A stretch of 47,264 nt of DNA from Ruminococcus sp. Zagget11 (GCA_001941135.1 MSHL01000025.1:1-47264); one strand, 5' to 3'. Positions 34,290-46,944 are shown, counted from the first letter of the stretch. Notes: generated by a model not told the origin, from the letters alone. Made by a program: numbers and translations.

Positions 34290-36524
34290 TTAATCACGAT
34301 AGCATTCCCACTGGGCTATGCGCTTTTTCATTCCGTCTATATCCAAAACTCCATAAGCAAAGCCTTTTCTTATAAGCTCCTCCGGCACAAAGTCGTCATA
34401 CTTTTCAAAAAGAGGCACTTCTCCGGGATAAATAAGCTCCATAGGGTCAAGGGGCTGCTTTGCGGCATCGCAAAGAACCGAAAAAAAGGTTCTCTCATCC
34501 GCTTTCATTCTGAACTGTATGAAGTAGGACCTTGACGGATCAAATCCTTTTATTCCAAGCCTTTCACCGCACTTTATCTTTATAAACCGCTCAATGGCAA
34601 AGAAAGCATATGTGCCAAGCCAAGGGAACAGACACCACATATCTCCCCCAAGGCAGATAAGTGGGCGTTCGGTAACACCCGAACAAGCTGCGGTATGCCT
34701 TGCATTTCCCAGCCGTGCCACTGCATTTTTCATAAGGTAAGGATAAGATCTGTCCTCTGTAAGCGCCTTTCTCATTCTCTCCAGAACCTTTGTGTTGATA
34801 TCCCCCGGACACTCGCCGAAGTAGGCGGGAACCTTTCCCTTAACCTGCTCACAGTAAACCAAATGTCGCTTATGCTCGATTTCCGTAACTATCCACACAT
34901 GACCCGCTATGGCAATTTTCTCGCCTATCGGGGGCGGCTGAACTATTGTACCAAGCTCTTGGGATTCACTGCGGACGGTATACTCCTCATTCTCCTGAAA
35001 AACTGCGTAAAATTTAAATGAATTGGTTATTCTCTCTCCGCTTATCCCCACGATAAGACCGCCGCCCTCCGTCCGCTGAATATGGTCGTTTTTCAGCATA
35101 TGCTGTAGGAGCAGGCGATAATCCTCCTGAGATATTCCCTTAAAGGGTGTGAGTGTCAGCACCTTGGACGCAAGCATTGACGGGGACATTTCCCCGCTTG
35201 ATGCAAGGGTACTCATAGTTTGATGATACAAAAGGCTGTATGGCAGCCTGTCAAGTCTTGCAGGCTCTACCCAGCGTTCCTCAAGGTAAAGCTGTACAAG
35301 AGCAATCCCCTGCAGCAGCTTCCAAGGGATTGTGGTAGGCAGAAGTGCCCTCGGTTCGGGCTGCTCCTCACGCATAACAAACCACATTTCGGGCGGCTGT
35401 CCCCGTCTGCCTGTCCGTCCCATACGTTGCAAAAATGACGACACGGTGAAAGGTGCATCAATCTGAAATGCCCGTTCCAGTCGCCCTATATCTATTCCCA
35501 GCTCCAGTGTGGCGGTAGTAACGGTGGTTAAGCAGCTTTCCTCGTCCTTCATAGCCTCCTCGGCAGTTTCTCTGTAGGCAGCGGAGAGATTGCCGTGATG
35601 TATCATAAATCGGTCAGGCTCATTATTTGCCTCACAGTACTGCCTGAGTGTGGTGGTAACAGCCTCACATTCTTCACGGGAATTTACAAAAACCAAGCAC
35701 TTTTTACCGCGGGTATGCTCAAAAACATAGCCTATTCCGGGGTCTGCATTTTTTGGCGCATCGTCTGTGGCTCCCTCAAGCACAGGAAGAGCGTTCTCCG
35801 TATTTTTCCCCTCGGCTTGCGGTCCGCTCACATAGAAATGCTCCATAGAAAGCCGCCATTTTTCGCCCTTTGACTCTATTTTCGGGATAATGGTTTTTCT
35901 TCCGGTGCCCGAGGAAAGGAACTGCCCCGCCGCCTCCGGGTCGCCAATTGTGGCGGAAAGCCCTATTCTTCTTGGATTAACCCCCGCAAGCCTTGAAAGC
36001 CTTTCCACAAGGCATAACGTCTGCGCACCTCTGTCGCCCCTCATAAGGGAATGAACCTCATCTATAACGATAAACCTTAAATCGCCAAACAGCTTTGTAA
36101 CCGCCGAATGCTTATGAAGTAAAAGCGCTTCCAGTGATTCGGGTGTAATCTGCAAAATTCCCGAGGGCGATTTCAAAAGCCGATTTTTATGGGACTGGGA
36201 CACATCGCCGTGCCAGTGCCATACGGGTATATGCCCCTCCTCGCAAAGGTCGGTAAGCCGCGTGAATTGGTCATTTATCAGCGCTTTCAGAGGACCTATA
36301 TATATAGCGCCCACAGATGTGGGCATATCCTCATAAAAAAGTGTCAGTATGGGGAAGAACGCCGCCTCGGTCTTTCCCGATGCCGTAGAGGCGCACAGAA
36401 GTACATTATCATCCGTGGAAAATATGGCGTCACCTGCGGCGGATTGTACCGCTCGGAGCGTATCCCAGCCCTCACGGTAAATATAATCCTGTATAAAGGG
36501 CGCATATCGATTAAATACGCTCAT
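34290..36524 (-). CDS. sngC: Lhr-like DEAD/DEAH helicase, Shango SngC
   Basis: This 744-residue superfamily 2 helicase has Walker A LLCASTASGKTEAAF, motif Ia YIGPLKALINDQF, the DEVH box FIVIDEVHSLMRGDRG, motif III IGLSATIGDPEA, motif IV/V ATLELGIDIG and motif VI FLQRMGRTGRRGQ, followed by a roughly 340-residue C-terminal region like that of Lhr-type helicases. It is the third gene of a tightly overlapping operon (ATGA overlap with the ATPase). In Shango the helicase SngC acts with the TerB-like SngA and ATPase SngB against phage; catalytic activity of the helicase is needed in studied systems. Assignment rests on the three-gene set. All motifs look intact. Confidence 0.85.
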   Translation of the reverse strand: MSVFNRYAPFIQDYIYREGWDTLRAVQSAAGDAIFSTDDNVLLCASTASGKTEAAFFPILTLFYEDMPTSVGAIYIGPLKALINDQFTRLTDLCEEGHIPVWHWHGDVSQSHKNRLLKSPSGILQITPESLEALLLHKHSAVTKLFGDLRFIVIDEVHSLMRGDRGAQTLCLVERLSRLAGVNPRRIGLSATIGDPEAAGQFLSSGTGRKTIIPKIESKGEKWRLSMEHFYVSGPQAEGKNTENALPVLEGATDDAPKNADPGIGYVFEHTRGKKCLVFVNSREECEAVTTTLRQYCEANNEPDRFMIHHGNLSAAYRETAEEAMKDEESCLTTVTTATLELGIDIGRLERAFQIDAPFTVSSFLQRMGRTGRRGQPPEMWFVMREEQPEPRALLPTTIPWKLLQGIALVQLYLEERWVEPARLDRLPYSLLYHQTMSTLASSGEMSPSMLASKVLTLTPFKGISQEDYRLLLQHMLKNDHIQRTEGGGLIVGISGERITNSFKFYAVFQENEEYTVRSESQELGTIVQPPPIGEKIAIAGHVWIVTEIEHKRHLVYCEQVKGKVPAYFGECPGDINTKVLERMRKALTEDRSYPYLMKNAVARLGNARHTAACSGVTERPLICLGGDMWCLFPWLGTYAFFAIERFIKIKCGERLGIKGFDPSRSYFIQFRMKADERTFFSVLCDAAKQPLDPMELIYPGEVPLFEKYDDFVPEELIRKGFAYGVLDIDGMKKRIAQWECYRD

Positions 36525-37834
36525 ATTTCAAACTCCGCAAACTCATCATCGGATGCGGCTGCAATATCCGATTTGGCGTAGGAAAAGCTGTCCGACTTCA
36601 AAAGCTTTGTTATATTTATCTGCGGGTTCTGATAGATAATATTCAGCAGCTCGATAAAATCCCTTATAACCTCTCGCGGAGTGATATTGGAATCTGCGCC
36701 TATTCTGCCAAATTCTATCTGTATAAAGCTAATCATATCCTCTTGGGTAATGGTCTGCTTATAATCGAAAAGCTGTGCATGAATATCCGCAAGCTTTTCT
36801 ATAAGAACAAGCATTTCCTCATAGGTAAGGGGCAGCAGCTTTATAACAGGCGCCAGCATATCCTTTGTGGTATCGGTACTGAAACGTCCCTCCGCAAGGC
36901 GTGAACGAAGTGCCTCATAGCTGTATACACCTCGTCTTGTGTCCTCGATACACTGAGGAGTGCCGCACATTATTATACCCAGATACTGCGCCTTTCCCTG
37001 AAGTGTATCATTGTACATGGTAAGGATTTTTTCGTAATTGTACTGTCTTGTAATAGAGTTTGGAACCTTATAAATATTCACCAGCTCATCTATAAGCATA
37101 AGCATACCGCTGTAGCCTGCCCTTTTCAGGAACATGGCGAACAGCTTGACATATTCGTACCAATCATCATCGGTTATTATGATATTAACCCCAAGCTCCG
37201 CCTTTGCCTCGCTTTTGGTGGAATATTCCCCTCTGAACCACTTGACAGCCTTTGCCTTGGATTCATCATCGCCGTTTACGGATGCACGGTAGTATATGGT
37301 CAGCAGCTTAGCAAAATCAAAGCCGTGAACCATTTCGTTCAGCGAATTTATAACCTGACATATCTTCTTTTCGGTAAGGCCTAAAAGCGCGGGATCACCC
37401 AATTCAAGTCCGCTTTCCGCCGCAGTCTGTGTTTGTACGCCGCTTATCCACCTGTCCAAAATAAGGGTAAGAGCACCGCCGTCGGGCTTGGTCTTTGTGG
37501 ACATATTCCGTATAAGCTCCTTGTAGGTGGCAAGTCCCTGCCCCTTTGTGCCCTGCAGTCGGCGTTCGGGAGAAAGATCTGCATCTATAACCACAAAGTT
37601 CTTGTCCATCACATAGTTTCTTATGGTTTGCAGCAAAAAGCTTTTGCCGCTGCCGTATTTTCCCACAATAAAGCGGAATGATGCTCCTCCGTCCTCGATT
37701 ATTTCCACATCGTGGAGCAGCGCATTAATCTCGGTTTCTCTGCCCACGGCTATATAGGGCAAGCCCACCCTTGGCACAACGCCGCCTTTTAGAGAATTGA
37801 TTATTGCAGATGCTATTCTCTTAGGTATCTTCAT
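36521..37834 (-). CDS. sngB: BrxC-like ATP-binding protein (DUF2791), Shango SngB
   Basis: The 437-residue AAA+-type ATPase has Walker A FIVGKYGSGKSFLLQTIRNY (about 55-75), an acidic Walker B MLMLIDELVNIYKV and a sensor-like GIIMCGTPQCIEDTRRGVYSYEALRSRL region. This matches the DUF2791/BREX-type ATP-binding family, related to BrxC. In three-gene Shango loci SngB is this kind of ATPase between a TerB protein and a helicase, exactly as here. Its start overlaps sngA by 14 bases and its stop overlaps sngC by 4, so the proteins are made together and probably form a complex. The C-terminal 20 residues are acidic. Confidence 0.85.
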   Translation of the reverse strand: MKIPKRIASAIINSLKGGVVPRVGLPYIAVGRETEINALLHDVEIIEDGGASFRFIVGKYGSGKSFLLQTIRNYVMDKNFVVIDADLSPERRLQGTKGQGLATYKELIRNMSTKTKPDGGALTLILDRWISGVQTQTAAESGLELGDPALLGLTEKKICQVINSLNEMVHGFDFAKLLTIYYRASVNGDDESKAKAVKWFRGEYSTKSEAKAELGVNIIITDDDWYEYVKLFAMFLKRAGYSGMLMLIDELVNIYKVPNSITRQYNYEKILTMYNDTLQGKAQYLGIIMCGTPQCIEDTRRGVYSYEALRSRLAEGRFSTDTTKDMLAPVIKLLPLTYEEMLVLIEKLADIHAQLFDYKQTITQEDMISFIQIEFGRIGADSNITPREVIRDFIELLNIIYQNPQINITKLLKSDSFSYAKSDIAAASDDEFAEFEI

Positions 37835-39365
37835 TTCCGATAATTCCTTTCAGATCCTCTATATAATCATCGATAAGATTTACACTTGTTCCGTCGGTTT
37901 CCATAACTATATCCCCAAAGCTATCGTAAAGCTTCTCGTTTACCGAATCAACCGCAATGGAAAGCATTATTCCGCACGAACGCAGCGGCTCTAAAGGATC
38001 TCCCCCGTAAAGCAGCCTGCGTAGAAATTCCCTCTCTGCGGCAGAAAGACCGTTTTCATCTTCGGCAGTCTTATCAGCAGGCAATACGGGTGTTTTTCCC
38101 ACTATTTCCTCGGGAATTTCCTCCTCATACTCCTCAACAATAAGCTTATCCCTTGTATTGATTGCGGCTGTTCTTATTTCGTCAAGCTTGCTCACATCTA
38201 TCTTAACCGTCCGTGCCTCCCTAATCTTTCTGTCCTCCATAACTCCGTCAATGCTCTCTTCCGCCATTTTCATGACATACTTGGGCAATTCGGGACGATT
38301 TATGGTGCTTTTAAAGGAGTATTTTTCGCGCATAAGGCTGTCAAGGTATTTCACCATGTCACCGATCTTGCGGCTTTTCAGGCTTCCCGCCCCGTAGCCG
38401 TCAAAGTACCATTCTCCTCGCTTGCAGGTGTATTCAAAGGCATCGGTAGTATAGGTACAGCTCTCATGGGGCTTATTCTCATAGAAAATTGCGCCCGGGA
38501 ACATTCTGTGGTAGGTTTTCATTCTCGCACCGAAAAAGACCTCCAACAGGCTCTTTTTTCTGTTTTTGGCTGTATGGTATGCGTAGCTTCTGAAAAAATG
38601 GCATACAGTTTCCCTGTATTCATCGCCTTTCTTTTTATAAAACAGCGAACGCTCTATGTTATATGCGGAAGCAAGAACAATCGCCGCAAAAAGCTTGTCG
38701 TCACCGTATTTGTCCATATTATTCATCACAGAAACGGCATTTGCGGTTTCATACCCCTCCAATCTGCATACATAGCTTTTGTCAAGGTTATTGTAAGCCA
38801 CAAAATCCGCAAGCCAGTCCTGAACATAATACTCTGCTCCGGAATCCTTCAAATCATAATTTTTCGCAAAGAAAAAAAGCTTTTCAAAGGCATCCTCGGA
38901 AGATGATGTCCCTATTTGATTAATAAGCTCATACATATACAGCGTGGGAAAGCAGGACTCGGTTTTTACAAGCTCTCCTCTGCGCACCTTGGTTCTCCAT
39001 GAAAAATAACCCCTCAGCTGCTCATCGTTCATAATGGCATAGTTAGGGAAAAATCGCTTGTAAACTCCATTAAATACGAAATCGTCCTCAACGTTCTCCA
39101 TAAGCTTCCCCTGCTTATAAAAAAGCCATTCCGTAGAGGAATAACGCGCCTCCGGTTTACGTTGAATCTCCCTCATTTCATCTATCTTTGATAAAATACC
39201 TGTCCTCTTTGGGGAGCTTCTTTCGGCAGCGGAGGGTCTGCCCGGAATTTTCTCATCTCTGTAAAGGGATTTTCCGAAATCTCTGTTTAAGCTTGCAGCC
39301 TTGTTCTTCTCTACAAGACTTGCAATGAAGTCGGCTAAAATGGTTTTTCTTCCGTTTTCGCTCAC
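37821..39365 (-). CDS. sngA: TerB-N/TerB-C domain protein, Shango SngA
   Basis: The 514-residue protein has a TerB_N-like part (about residues 80-300, SSTEWLFYKQGKL... MNDEQLRGYFSWRTKVRRGE... YMYELIN) and a TerB_C-like end (about 400-510, LSAAEREFLRRLLYGGD... SVNEKLYDSFGDIVME... LIEDYIEDL-type). TerB domains occur in tellurite-resistance and phage-defence systems; in Shango the TerB protein is SngA. The GTG at 39365 is preferred because GGAGGG lies seven bases before it; a TTG at 39368 is only four bases from it. It heads the operon, which shows no mobility genes around it and lies between the fuc operon and secreted glycosidases. No membrane segments are seen. Confidence 0.82.
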   Translation of the reverse strand: MSENGRKTILADFIASLVEKNKAASLNRDFGKSLYRDEKIPGRPSAAERSSPKRTGILSKIDEMREIQRKPEARYSSTEWLFYKQGKLMENVEDDFVFNGVYKRFFPNYAIMNDEQLRGYFSWRTKVRRGELVKTESCFPTLYMYELINQIGTSSSEDAFEKLFFFAKNYDLKDSGAEYYVQDWLADFVAYNNLDKSYVCRLEGYETANAVSVMNNMDKYGDDKLFAAIVLASAYNIERSLFYKKKGDEYRETVCHFFRSYAYHTAKNRKKSLLEVFFGARMKTYHRMFPGAIFYENKPHESCTYTTDAFEYTCKRGEWYFDGYGAGSLKSRKIGDMVKYLDSLMREKYSFKSTINRPELPKYVMKMAEESIDGVMEDRKIREARTVKIDVSKLDEIRTAAINTRDKLIVEEYEEEIPEEIVGKTPVLPADKTAEDENGLSAAEREFLRRLLYGGDPLEPLRSCGIMLSIAVDSVNEKLYDSFGDIVMETDGTSVNLIDDYIEDLKGIIGNEDT

Positions 39366-39442
39366 CAAAAATCCCTCCGATACCGTAAAATAAGCCTATT
39401 CTTTTATTTTACAACATATAATTACAATTGTCAAGTATGGTA

Positions 39443-39539
39443 TTAAGGAATCGCTGATTAAATCGTTTCTCACCCCTCTCAGTAAGGGCTTTTCGAGAGT
39501 TGGAAACGATTGCTGACGCATTAATCAGCGGTTCCTTAA
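39443..39539. repeat. 97-bp palindromic element (MITE-like)
   Basis: TTAAGGAATCGCTGATTAA (39443-39461) and TTAATCAGCGGTTCCTTAA (39521-39539) are 18/19 inverse matches. Just inside, ATCGTTTC (39462-39469) and GAAACGAT (39503-39510) are perfect inverses. It lies in the gap upstream of sngA and downstream of the GH5 gene and carries no frame. It resembles a miniature inverted-repeat transposable element or a palindromic repeat; only one copy was noticed in this window. Confidence 0.6.
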
Positions 39540-39543
39540 CATT

Positions 39544-39580
39544 AATGGCACACCGAACAAATTCAAATCGGTGTGCCATT
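39544..39580 (-). terminator. Hairpin downstream of the GH5 gene
   Basis: A perfect 13-bp stem (39544-39556 with 39568-39580) with an 11-base loop follows the GH5 stop by about 47 bases. T runs are weak on both sides. Confidence 0.65.
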
Positions 39581-39626
39581 GGTTATTATTTGCTCTTACT
39601 GTTCGGAAATACCAAACCTTAGCTGA

Positions 39627-41156
39627 TTAGTCGGCAGTGGGTTTACCGGATGCCTTTCCGTATGATGACATATCTCCATCATTGGAGCAAGCCTTTACAA
39701 GGAACTTGTATGTTTTTCCGTTGGTTAACCCGGAAACGGCACACTTCGTCTTTGAGGTCTTGCCGATATATTTATATTTGCCCGTAGAGGCATTATACAT
39801 ATACAGCTTGTAATAATCAGCATCATCAACACTGTTCCATGAAAGAGTTACCCTCTTATCACCTGCTGTCGCCTTAACAGTAGGTGTTTTCAGACCGCTT
39901 GAGCTTGATGTGGTTGAAGTCGAAGTTGAAGTTTTGGTGGTTGACTTTGAATCGGATGAAGATGAGTTTGATGTAGTTGAGGTAGTTGAGGTTGATGTGC
40001 TTGTTTTCTTGGATGTGGAGCTTGAGGATTTGCTTGCACTCGCATTTGCAACAAGAGCATCGGCTATATCCTCCAACTTCCATGTGCAGGAAGCACGGTC
40101 GATAAGACCATATCCGTCACTTTGCGAGGTAAACGAATTGTTATCCCACCAGATACAGGTAATTCCTCTTGCGCGCGCCTCAGCCACAGTTTTTCCCGCT
40201 GCCTCCGCTCTTGACGAATCCGAGGGAGTAGAGCCTATCTCACCCACAACAACGGGTATTCCATTAGAAATAAATGTATCAAACAGCTTATCCAGCTTTG
40301 CGGTATATTCGCTTGATTTAACGGAATATATATGTGATGAAACTATAATCTTATTGCTTGCAGTGCCCTCAGGCATTGTGAAATATTCGTCCACAAGTCC
40401 CTCGGTAGATCCTGCATAGCCTTGAATCATAAGGTAACGGGTTTTATTGTTTCCGCCCTGCGCCCTTACTGTATCAACAAATATCTGATTAAGCTTGTTG
40501 ATATTATCAAAGGCTTCCAGTGCTGTTTCGCCGGGATTGCTTGACTGATACCACCATTCGTTGTTTGTGCCAACGGGACGCGGCTCATTTATGGATTCAA
40601 AAATCAGCTTATCGCCATAGGACGAAAATTCCTTTGCGATTTGTGTCCAAACGGTTTTCATGTATTTTGCGGAGGTTTCGTATTCGTCATCGGAGGGGTA
40701 ATAATATCCCTCTTCAACATCATGATGAACATTCAGTATTACATACACGCCCTCATCGATACACCAATCAACGACCTCTTTTACACGATCCATCCACTGG
40801 GAGCTGATTTTGTAATTCTCATCTACATGATTGTGCCAAGACACGGGTATTCTTATAGTATTAAAGCCCTTATCCACAACGGCGGAAATAAGCTCCTTGG
40901 TAGTCATTGCACCGTTCCAAGCGGATTCGTACTTCATTTCATCGCTAAGCCATGTGCAGTTTGATGCGTCAAAAGCATTGCCGAGGTTCCAGCCCACACC
41001 CATATCCTCCACAAATTCTATTGCGGAGTTCGTGGTAAAGCTTTTACGTGCTACGCTGTATTTTTCAGCCGCAGCAGATACGTTAAGGGACAGCACGGAC
41101 GATGCGGCAAGAGAAACCGAAACCAAAGCTGCCGTAAGCCTTTTGAGTATTTTCAT
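39627..41156 (-). CDS. Secreted GH5 endoglucanase with fibronectin type III domain
   Basis: The 509-residue protein has a signal peptide (about 1-30, ending NVSAAAE), a GH5 (beta/alpha)8 catalytic domain (about 40-370) with GVGWNLGNAFDA, RIPVSWHNHV, HHDVEEGYY, the acid/base Glu in FESINEPRP and the nucleophile in VVVGEIGST, then a low-complexity Ser/Thr linker of about 55 residues and a C-terminal FnIII-like module (about 425-509, VTLSWNSVDDADYYKLYMY). It would cut beta-1,4-glucan or xyloglucan outside the cell; the motif pattern resembles GH5_4, but the subfamily is not certain. No dockerin or sortase signal is present. It lies 74 bases downstream of the GH74 gene, probably co-transcribed. 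Confidence 0.9.
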   Translation of the reverse strand: MKILKRLTAALVSVSLAASSVLSLNVSAAAEKYSVARKSFTTNSAIEFVEDMGVGWNLGNAFDASNCTWLSDEMKYESAWNGAMTTKELISAVVDKGFNTIRIPVSWHNHVDENYKISSQWMDRVKEVVDWCIDEGVYVILNVHHDVEEGYYYPSDDEYETSAKYMKTVWTQIAKEFSSYGDKLIFESINEPRPVGTNNEWWYQSSNPGETALEAFDNINKLNQIFVDTVRAQGGNNKTRYLMIQGYAGSTEGLVDEYFTMPEGTASNKIIVSSHIYSVKSSEYTAKLDKLFDTFISNGIPVVVGEIGSTPSDSSRAEAAGKTVAEARARGITCIWWDNNSFTSQSDGYGLIDRASCTWKLEDIADALVANASASKSSSSTSKKTSTSTSTTSTTSNSSSSDSKSTTKTSTSTSTTSSSSGLKTPTVKATAGDKRVTLSWNSVDDADYYKLYMYNASTGKYKYIGKTSKTKCAVSGLTNGKTYKFLVKACSNDGDMSSYGKASGKPTAD

Positions 41157-41193
41157 CTCATCACCATTTCCTTAAATAATTTATTACATTACC

Positions 41194-41220
41194 GTCACAT
41201 CAGGCACTGCCCGATGTGAC
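41194..41220 (-). other. Hairpin between the GH74 and GH5 genes
   Basis: GTCACATC pairs with GATGTGAC, extended by GG/CC with one mismatch around a short loop. Without a T run it may be a processing site or a partial terminator that lowers GH5 expression relative to GH74. Confidence 0.5.
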
Positions 41221-41230
41221 GACTATGCTC

Positions 41231-43474
41231 TTACTTTTCAATCTTATCGCAGTAAACAATACCAAGACCAACGGTTGACATATAGCACCTGCCATAAACA
41301 TTCATATCGCCTGATATAAACTCACCGTTGCCCGTACCGCCGAAATTATGCAGATCATCATTTACCCTTACCCATGTTTCACCGTTGTCCTCCGACATAT
41401 AAATTCCCTTTACATCGCTGTCGGTAGGTGTGCCGTAAACATAGATAACATAAGGATCACCGTCATTTTTGGGTTTGCCAAGTCCCACAGCCTCGCAGTA
41501 TTTAAGTCCGCTTACAAGGGAAACGTTTTCACCGTAGTCCTCGGTTTTCAGCAAGCCGTAGCCGCCGCCGGGCATATAAACCGTACCCTCTGCCGAAGGA
41601 TCTACACAAACTCTGGAGAATGTACACATATCGTTCTTTCTGCTGAAGGACTTTCCGCCGTCCGTGCTGACATAGAATACACTTGCGCCGCTGGCGTATA
41701 CAATATCGGGATTGTTATAGTCGGCTGCGATATACATTGCTGTTGCGCCCATAATTCCGTCAGCCTTCTGCCATGTTTCTCCCCAGTCCTCGGTCACATA
41801 AACATATCGTGCATTTGCGGGGCTCCAAAGGAGCGTTGAACCGTCCGCCGTAAGCGCTACATGGCCCTCATAAAGCACCTGACCCTCTTCGGGAGAATTT
41901 GTAATATATGTCCAGCTCTCGCCGCCGTCTGTGGTATAAAGCAGCTTCATTCCTGTATCGTAGCCGCCGACCTTAACCCATATGTCGTGATTTTGTGCGG
42001 CAATAGCGATACTTGTAACAGTGCCTATCTGCTCGCCGTGACGCTGTGCAGATGTGTAGATATCCTCATGAACAAAGCCGTCATAGTCACCTATTGCGGA
42101 TACGAGAGGGTAGTCCTCATAGGATATAATATCCATAGGAACTGTTTCCTCAATTCCGTTTGATTCAAAGTAAAATTCGGGAGTTTCGTCCCAAATATTA
42201 TCGCAGGCAAAAATACCGTTACCCGAATTTACAAGGATTCTGTTAGAATCACCGCTGTCCATTGCAAGGCAGCTGCACCAGTGAATTGCGTAACCGCTTA
42301 TCCAGTCAACTCCGTTAGTTGACATGGTGTAATTCTCAAGCTTTTCCCATGTTTTGTCTCCGTCTGTGGTACGATAGAATATATCACCGTAAGCACCGTT
42401 GGGCTGCTGCTGCCAGATTTGGGTTGAAACAAGCACCATTCTGTTATCATCGTTAGGATCGATAACAATATCGCCTACCGGGAATGAACCGACGGGGATC
42501 TCCTCGGAAGTGCCGTCCGATGTATTGAACCGATAGAGAGTACCGATCGTTGCATTTGAAGTGCCCTCCCCATCAGCCAGTGAAACATAGAGATTGCCCT
42601 GTGAATCCAAATCCATTCTTTCGGGCATAAGCGACTGAACAGCCTCGTCCATTCCTGCGATTACCGACCATGTTTCGCCCGCATCGTCAGAAACATAGAT
42701 ATTGTCGCCGGTAGTGGAAACACCCGCATAGATATGTGTAGTTTTACCATCCTCCGACTTGCTGCCGTCAAAGAGAATAATATTTATTCCGTTCTCGTTG
42801 GAGGTAGATGTTACAGGGAAGGATGAAACGCTTTCCCAAGTCATACCGCCATCGGTTGAACGTATCATACCGCCCGTTCTGCCGCCGCAATAGATGATGT
42901 CGGAATTATTGGGGTCTACGGCAATACGTTCACCGTTTCCTCTGCCGTTTCCGTTTCCGTGAACCTTGATAAGATCCGTAACCTCAACATGAGTAAAGGT
43001 TTCTCCGTAATTATCCGAAACAAGTACACAGGTCTTTCCGCCACTGAAATAGTTTGTACCCGCCAAGAGATAAACCCTTGATGCGTCATTCGGGTCAACG
43101 GCGATACCGTCAATGCCCAAAAGTCCCCTATCCTCATCTGTTATGTCGTAGCTTAGGGAAACCCATGTCTGATTGTCATTATCCCAACGATACGCACCGC
43201 CAACATCGGTACGCGCATAAAAAAGTCCCGGCTCGTTGGTGCTGATAATACCGGAAACAAATCCGCCGCCGTTTATTGCAACCTGACCGTATGTCCACTC
43301 ATCATTTATGTACAGATCAGATGTACTGTCGTCTGTTTCGGTAAGAGCAGACTGTTCGCTGCTGTCATCGACGACAGAATCCGATTCAGCACTACCCGAA
43401 CAGCCGGAAAGCAGGCATGAAACAGATACAACAATCGCTGTCAGCATCGAAAATACCCTTAACTTGTTTTTCAT
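41231..43474 (-). CDS. GH74 xyloglucanase lipoprotein
   Basis: The 747-residue protein begins with a lipoprotein signal (LLSGCSG, Cys near residue 25) and an acidic Ser/Thr-rich linker, so it is probably tethered to the outer face of the membrane. The rest is a two-lobed seven-bladed beta-propeller typical of GH74: repeated Asp-box-like motifs STDGGMTW, SDDAGETW, TTDGDKTW, TTDGGESW, TEDWGETW, STDGGKSF and SEDNGETW, with GGFVSGI near the start and an Asp in ARTDVGGAYRWD that fits the catalytic position. GH74 enzymes cut the glucan backbone of xyloglucan. The start is ATG 43474 with GGAGGA upstream; a GTG at 43490 lies within that RBS. A consensus promoter precedes it. Confidence 0.9.
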   Translation of the reverse strand: MKNKLRVFSMLTAIVVSVSCLLSGCSGSAESDSVVDDSSEQSALTETDDSTSDLYINDEWTYGQVAINGGGFVSGIISTNEPGLFYARTDVGGAYRWDNDNQTWVSLSYDITDEDRGLLGIDGIAVDPNDASRVYLLAGTNYFSGGKTCVLVSDNYGETFTHVEVTDLIKVHGNGNGRGNGERIAVDPNNSDIIYCGGRTGGMIRSTDGGMTWESVSSFPVTSTSNENGINIILFDGSKSEDGKTTHIYAGVSTTGDNIYVSDDAGETWSVIAGMDEAVQSLMPERMDLDSQGNLYVSLADGEGTSNATIGTLYRFNTSDGTSEEIPVGSFPVGDIVIDPNDDNRMVLVSTQIWQQQPNGAYGDIFYRTTDGDKTWEKLENYTMSTNGVDWISGYAIHWCSCLAMDSGDSNRILVNSGNGIFACDNIWDETPEFYFESNGIEETVPMDIISYEDYPLVSAIGDYDGFVHEDIYTSAQRHGEQIGTVTSIAIAAQNHDIWVKVGGYDTGMKLLYTTDGGESWTYITNSPEEGQVLYEGHVALTADGSTLLWSPANARYVYVTEDWGETWQKADGIMGATAMYIAADYNNPDIVYASGASVFYVSTDGGKSFSRKNDMCTFSRVCVDPSAEGTVYMPGGGYGLLKTEDYGENVSLVSGLKYCEAVGLGKPKNDGDPYVIYVYGTPTDSDVKGIYMSEDNGETWVRVNDDLHNFGGTGNGEFISGDMNVYGRCYMSTVGLGIVYCDKIEK

Positions 43475-43536
43475 GTTTAAAGCATCCTCCACTAATATAG
43501 TAACTGATAGTCATAATATGAATACGATTACATTGT

Positions 43537-43565
43537 ATTATAGCACAATAATCCTTTTCTGTCAA
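43537..43565 (-). promoter_or_regulatory. Promoter of the GH74-GH5 genes
   Basis: On the minus strand TTGACA (43560-43565) and TATAAT (43537-43542) are separated by 17 bases, a full consensus match, about 60 bases before the ATG. Confidence 0.85.
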
Positions 43566-43625
43566 GGGAAAATTTGTGCAAACTGAAAAAATTTCAGCTG
43601 CATAGGGCGAACGTCACAAATCCGT

Positions 43626-43668
43626 AAAATAACGCAGCACAGCTTCGAGGAAGCGGGCTGCGTATTTT
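43626..43668 (-). terminator. Terminator of the beta-galactosidase gene
   Basis: AAAATACGCAGC and GCTGCGTTATTTT flank a GCTTC/GAAGC stem; the minus-strand reading ends in TTATTTT. It starts nine bases after the lacZ stop. Confidence 0.8.
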
Positions 43669-43676
43669 ATCGGCGC

Positions 43677-46887
<3,211 letters not shown>

Positions 46888-46923
46888 AAAATCCCCCGCC
46901 GAGTTTTTCGGCGAAGGATTTAT
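46888..46923 (-). terminator. Terminator of the gene at the right edge
   Basis: AAATCC..CGCCGA pairs with TCGGCG..GGATTT with a short internal mismatch around a T-rich loop; the minus-strand reading ends GGATTTTGC. It lies just after the stop at 46945. Confidence 0.75.
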
Positions 46924-46944
46924 CGCTAATGAATTGTATACAAA

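Noticed and set aside
39910-40419. 169-codon frame antisense to GH5 with V/E/D-rich repeats
   Set aside because: Mirror of the Ser/Thr linker of the GH5 protein; low-complexity artefact.
39627-41156. Dockerin on the GH5 enzyme (cellulosome member)
   Set aside because: The C-terminus is an FnIII-like module; no duplicated calcium-binding F-hand motif is present.
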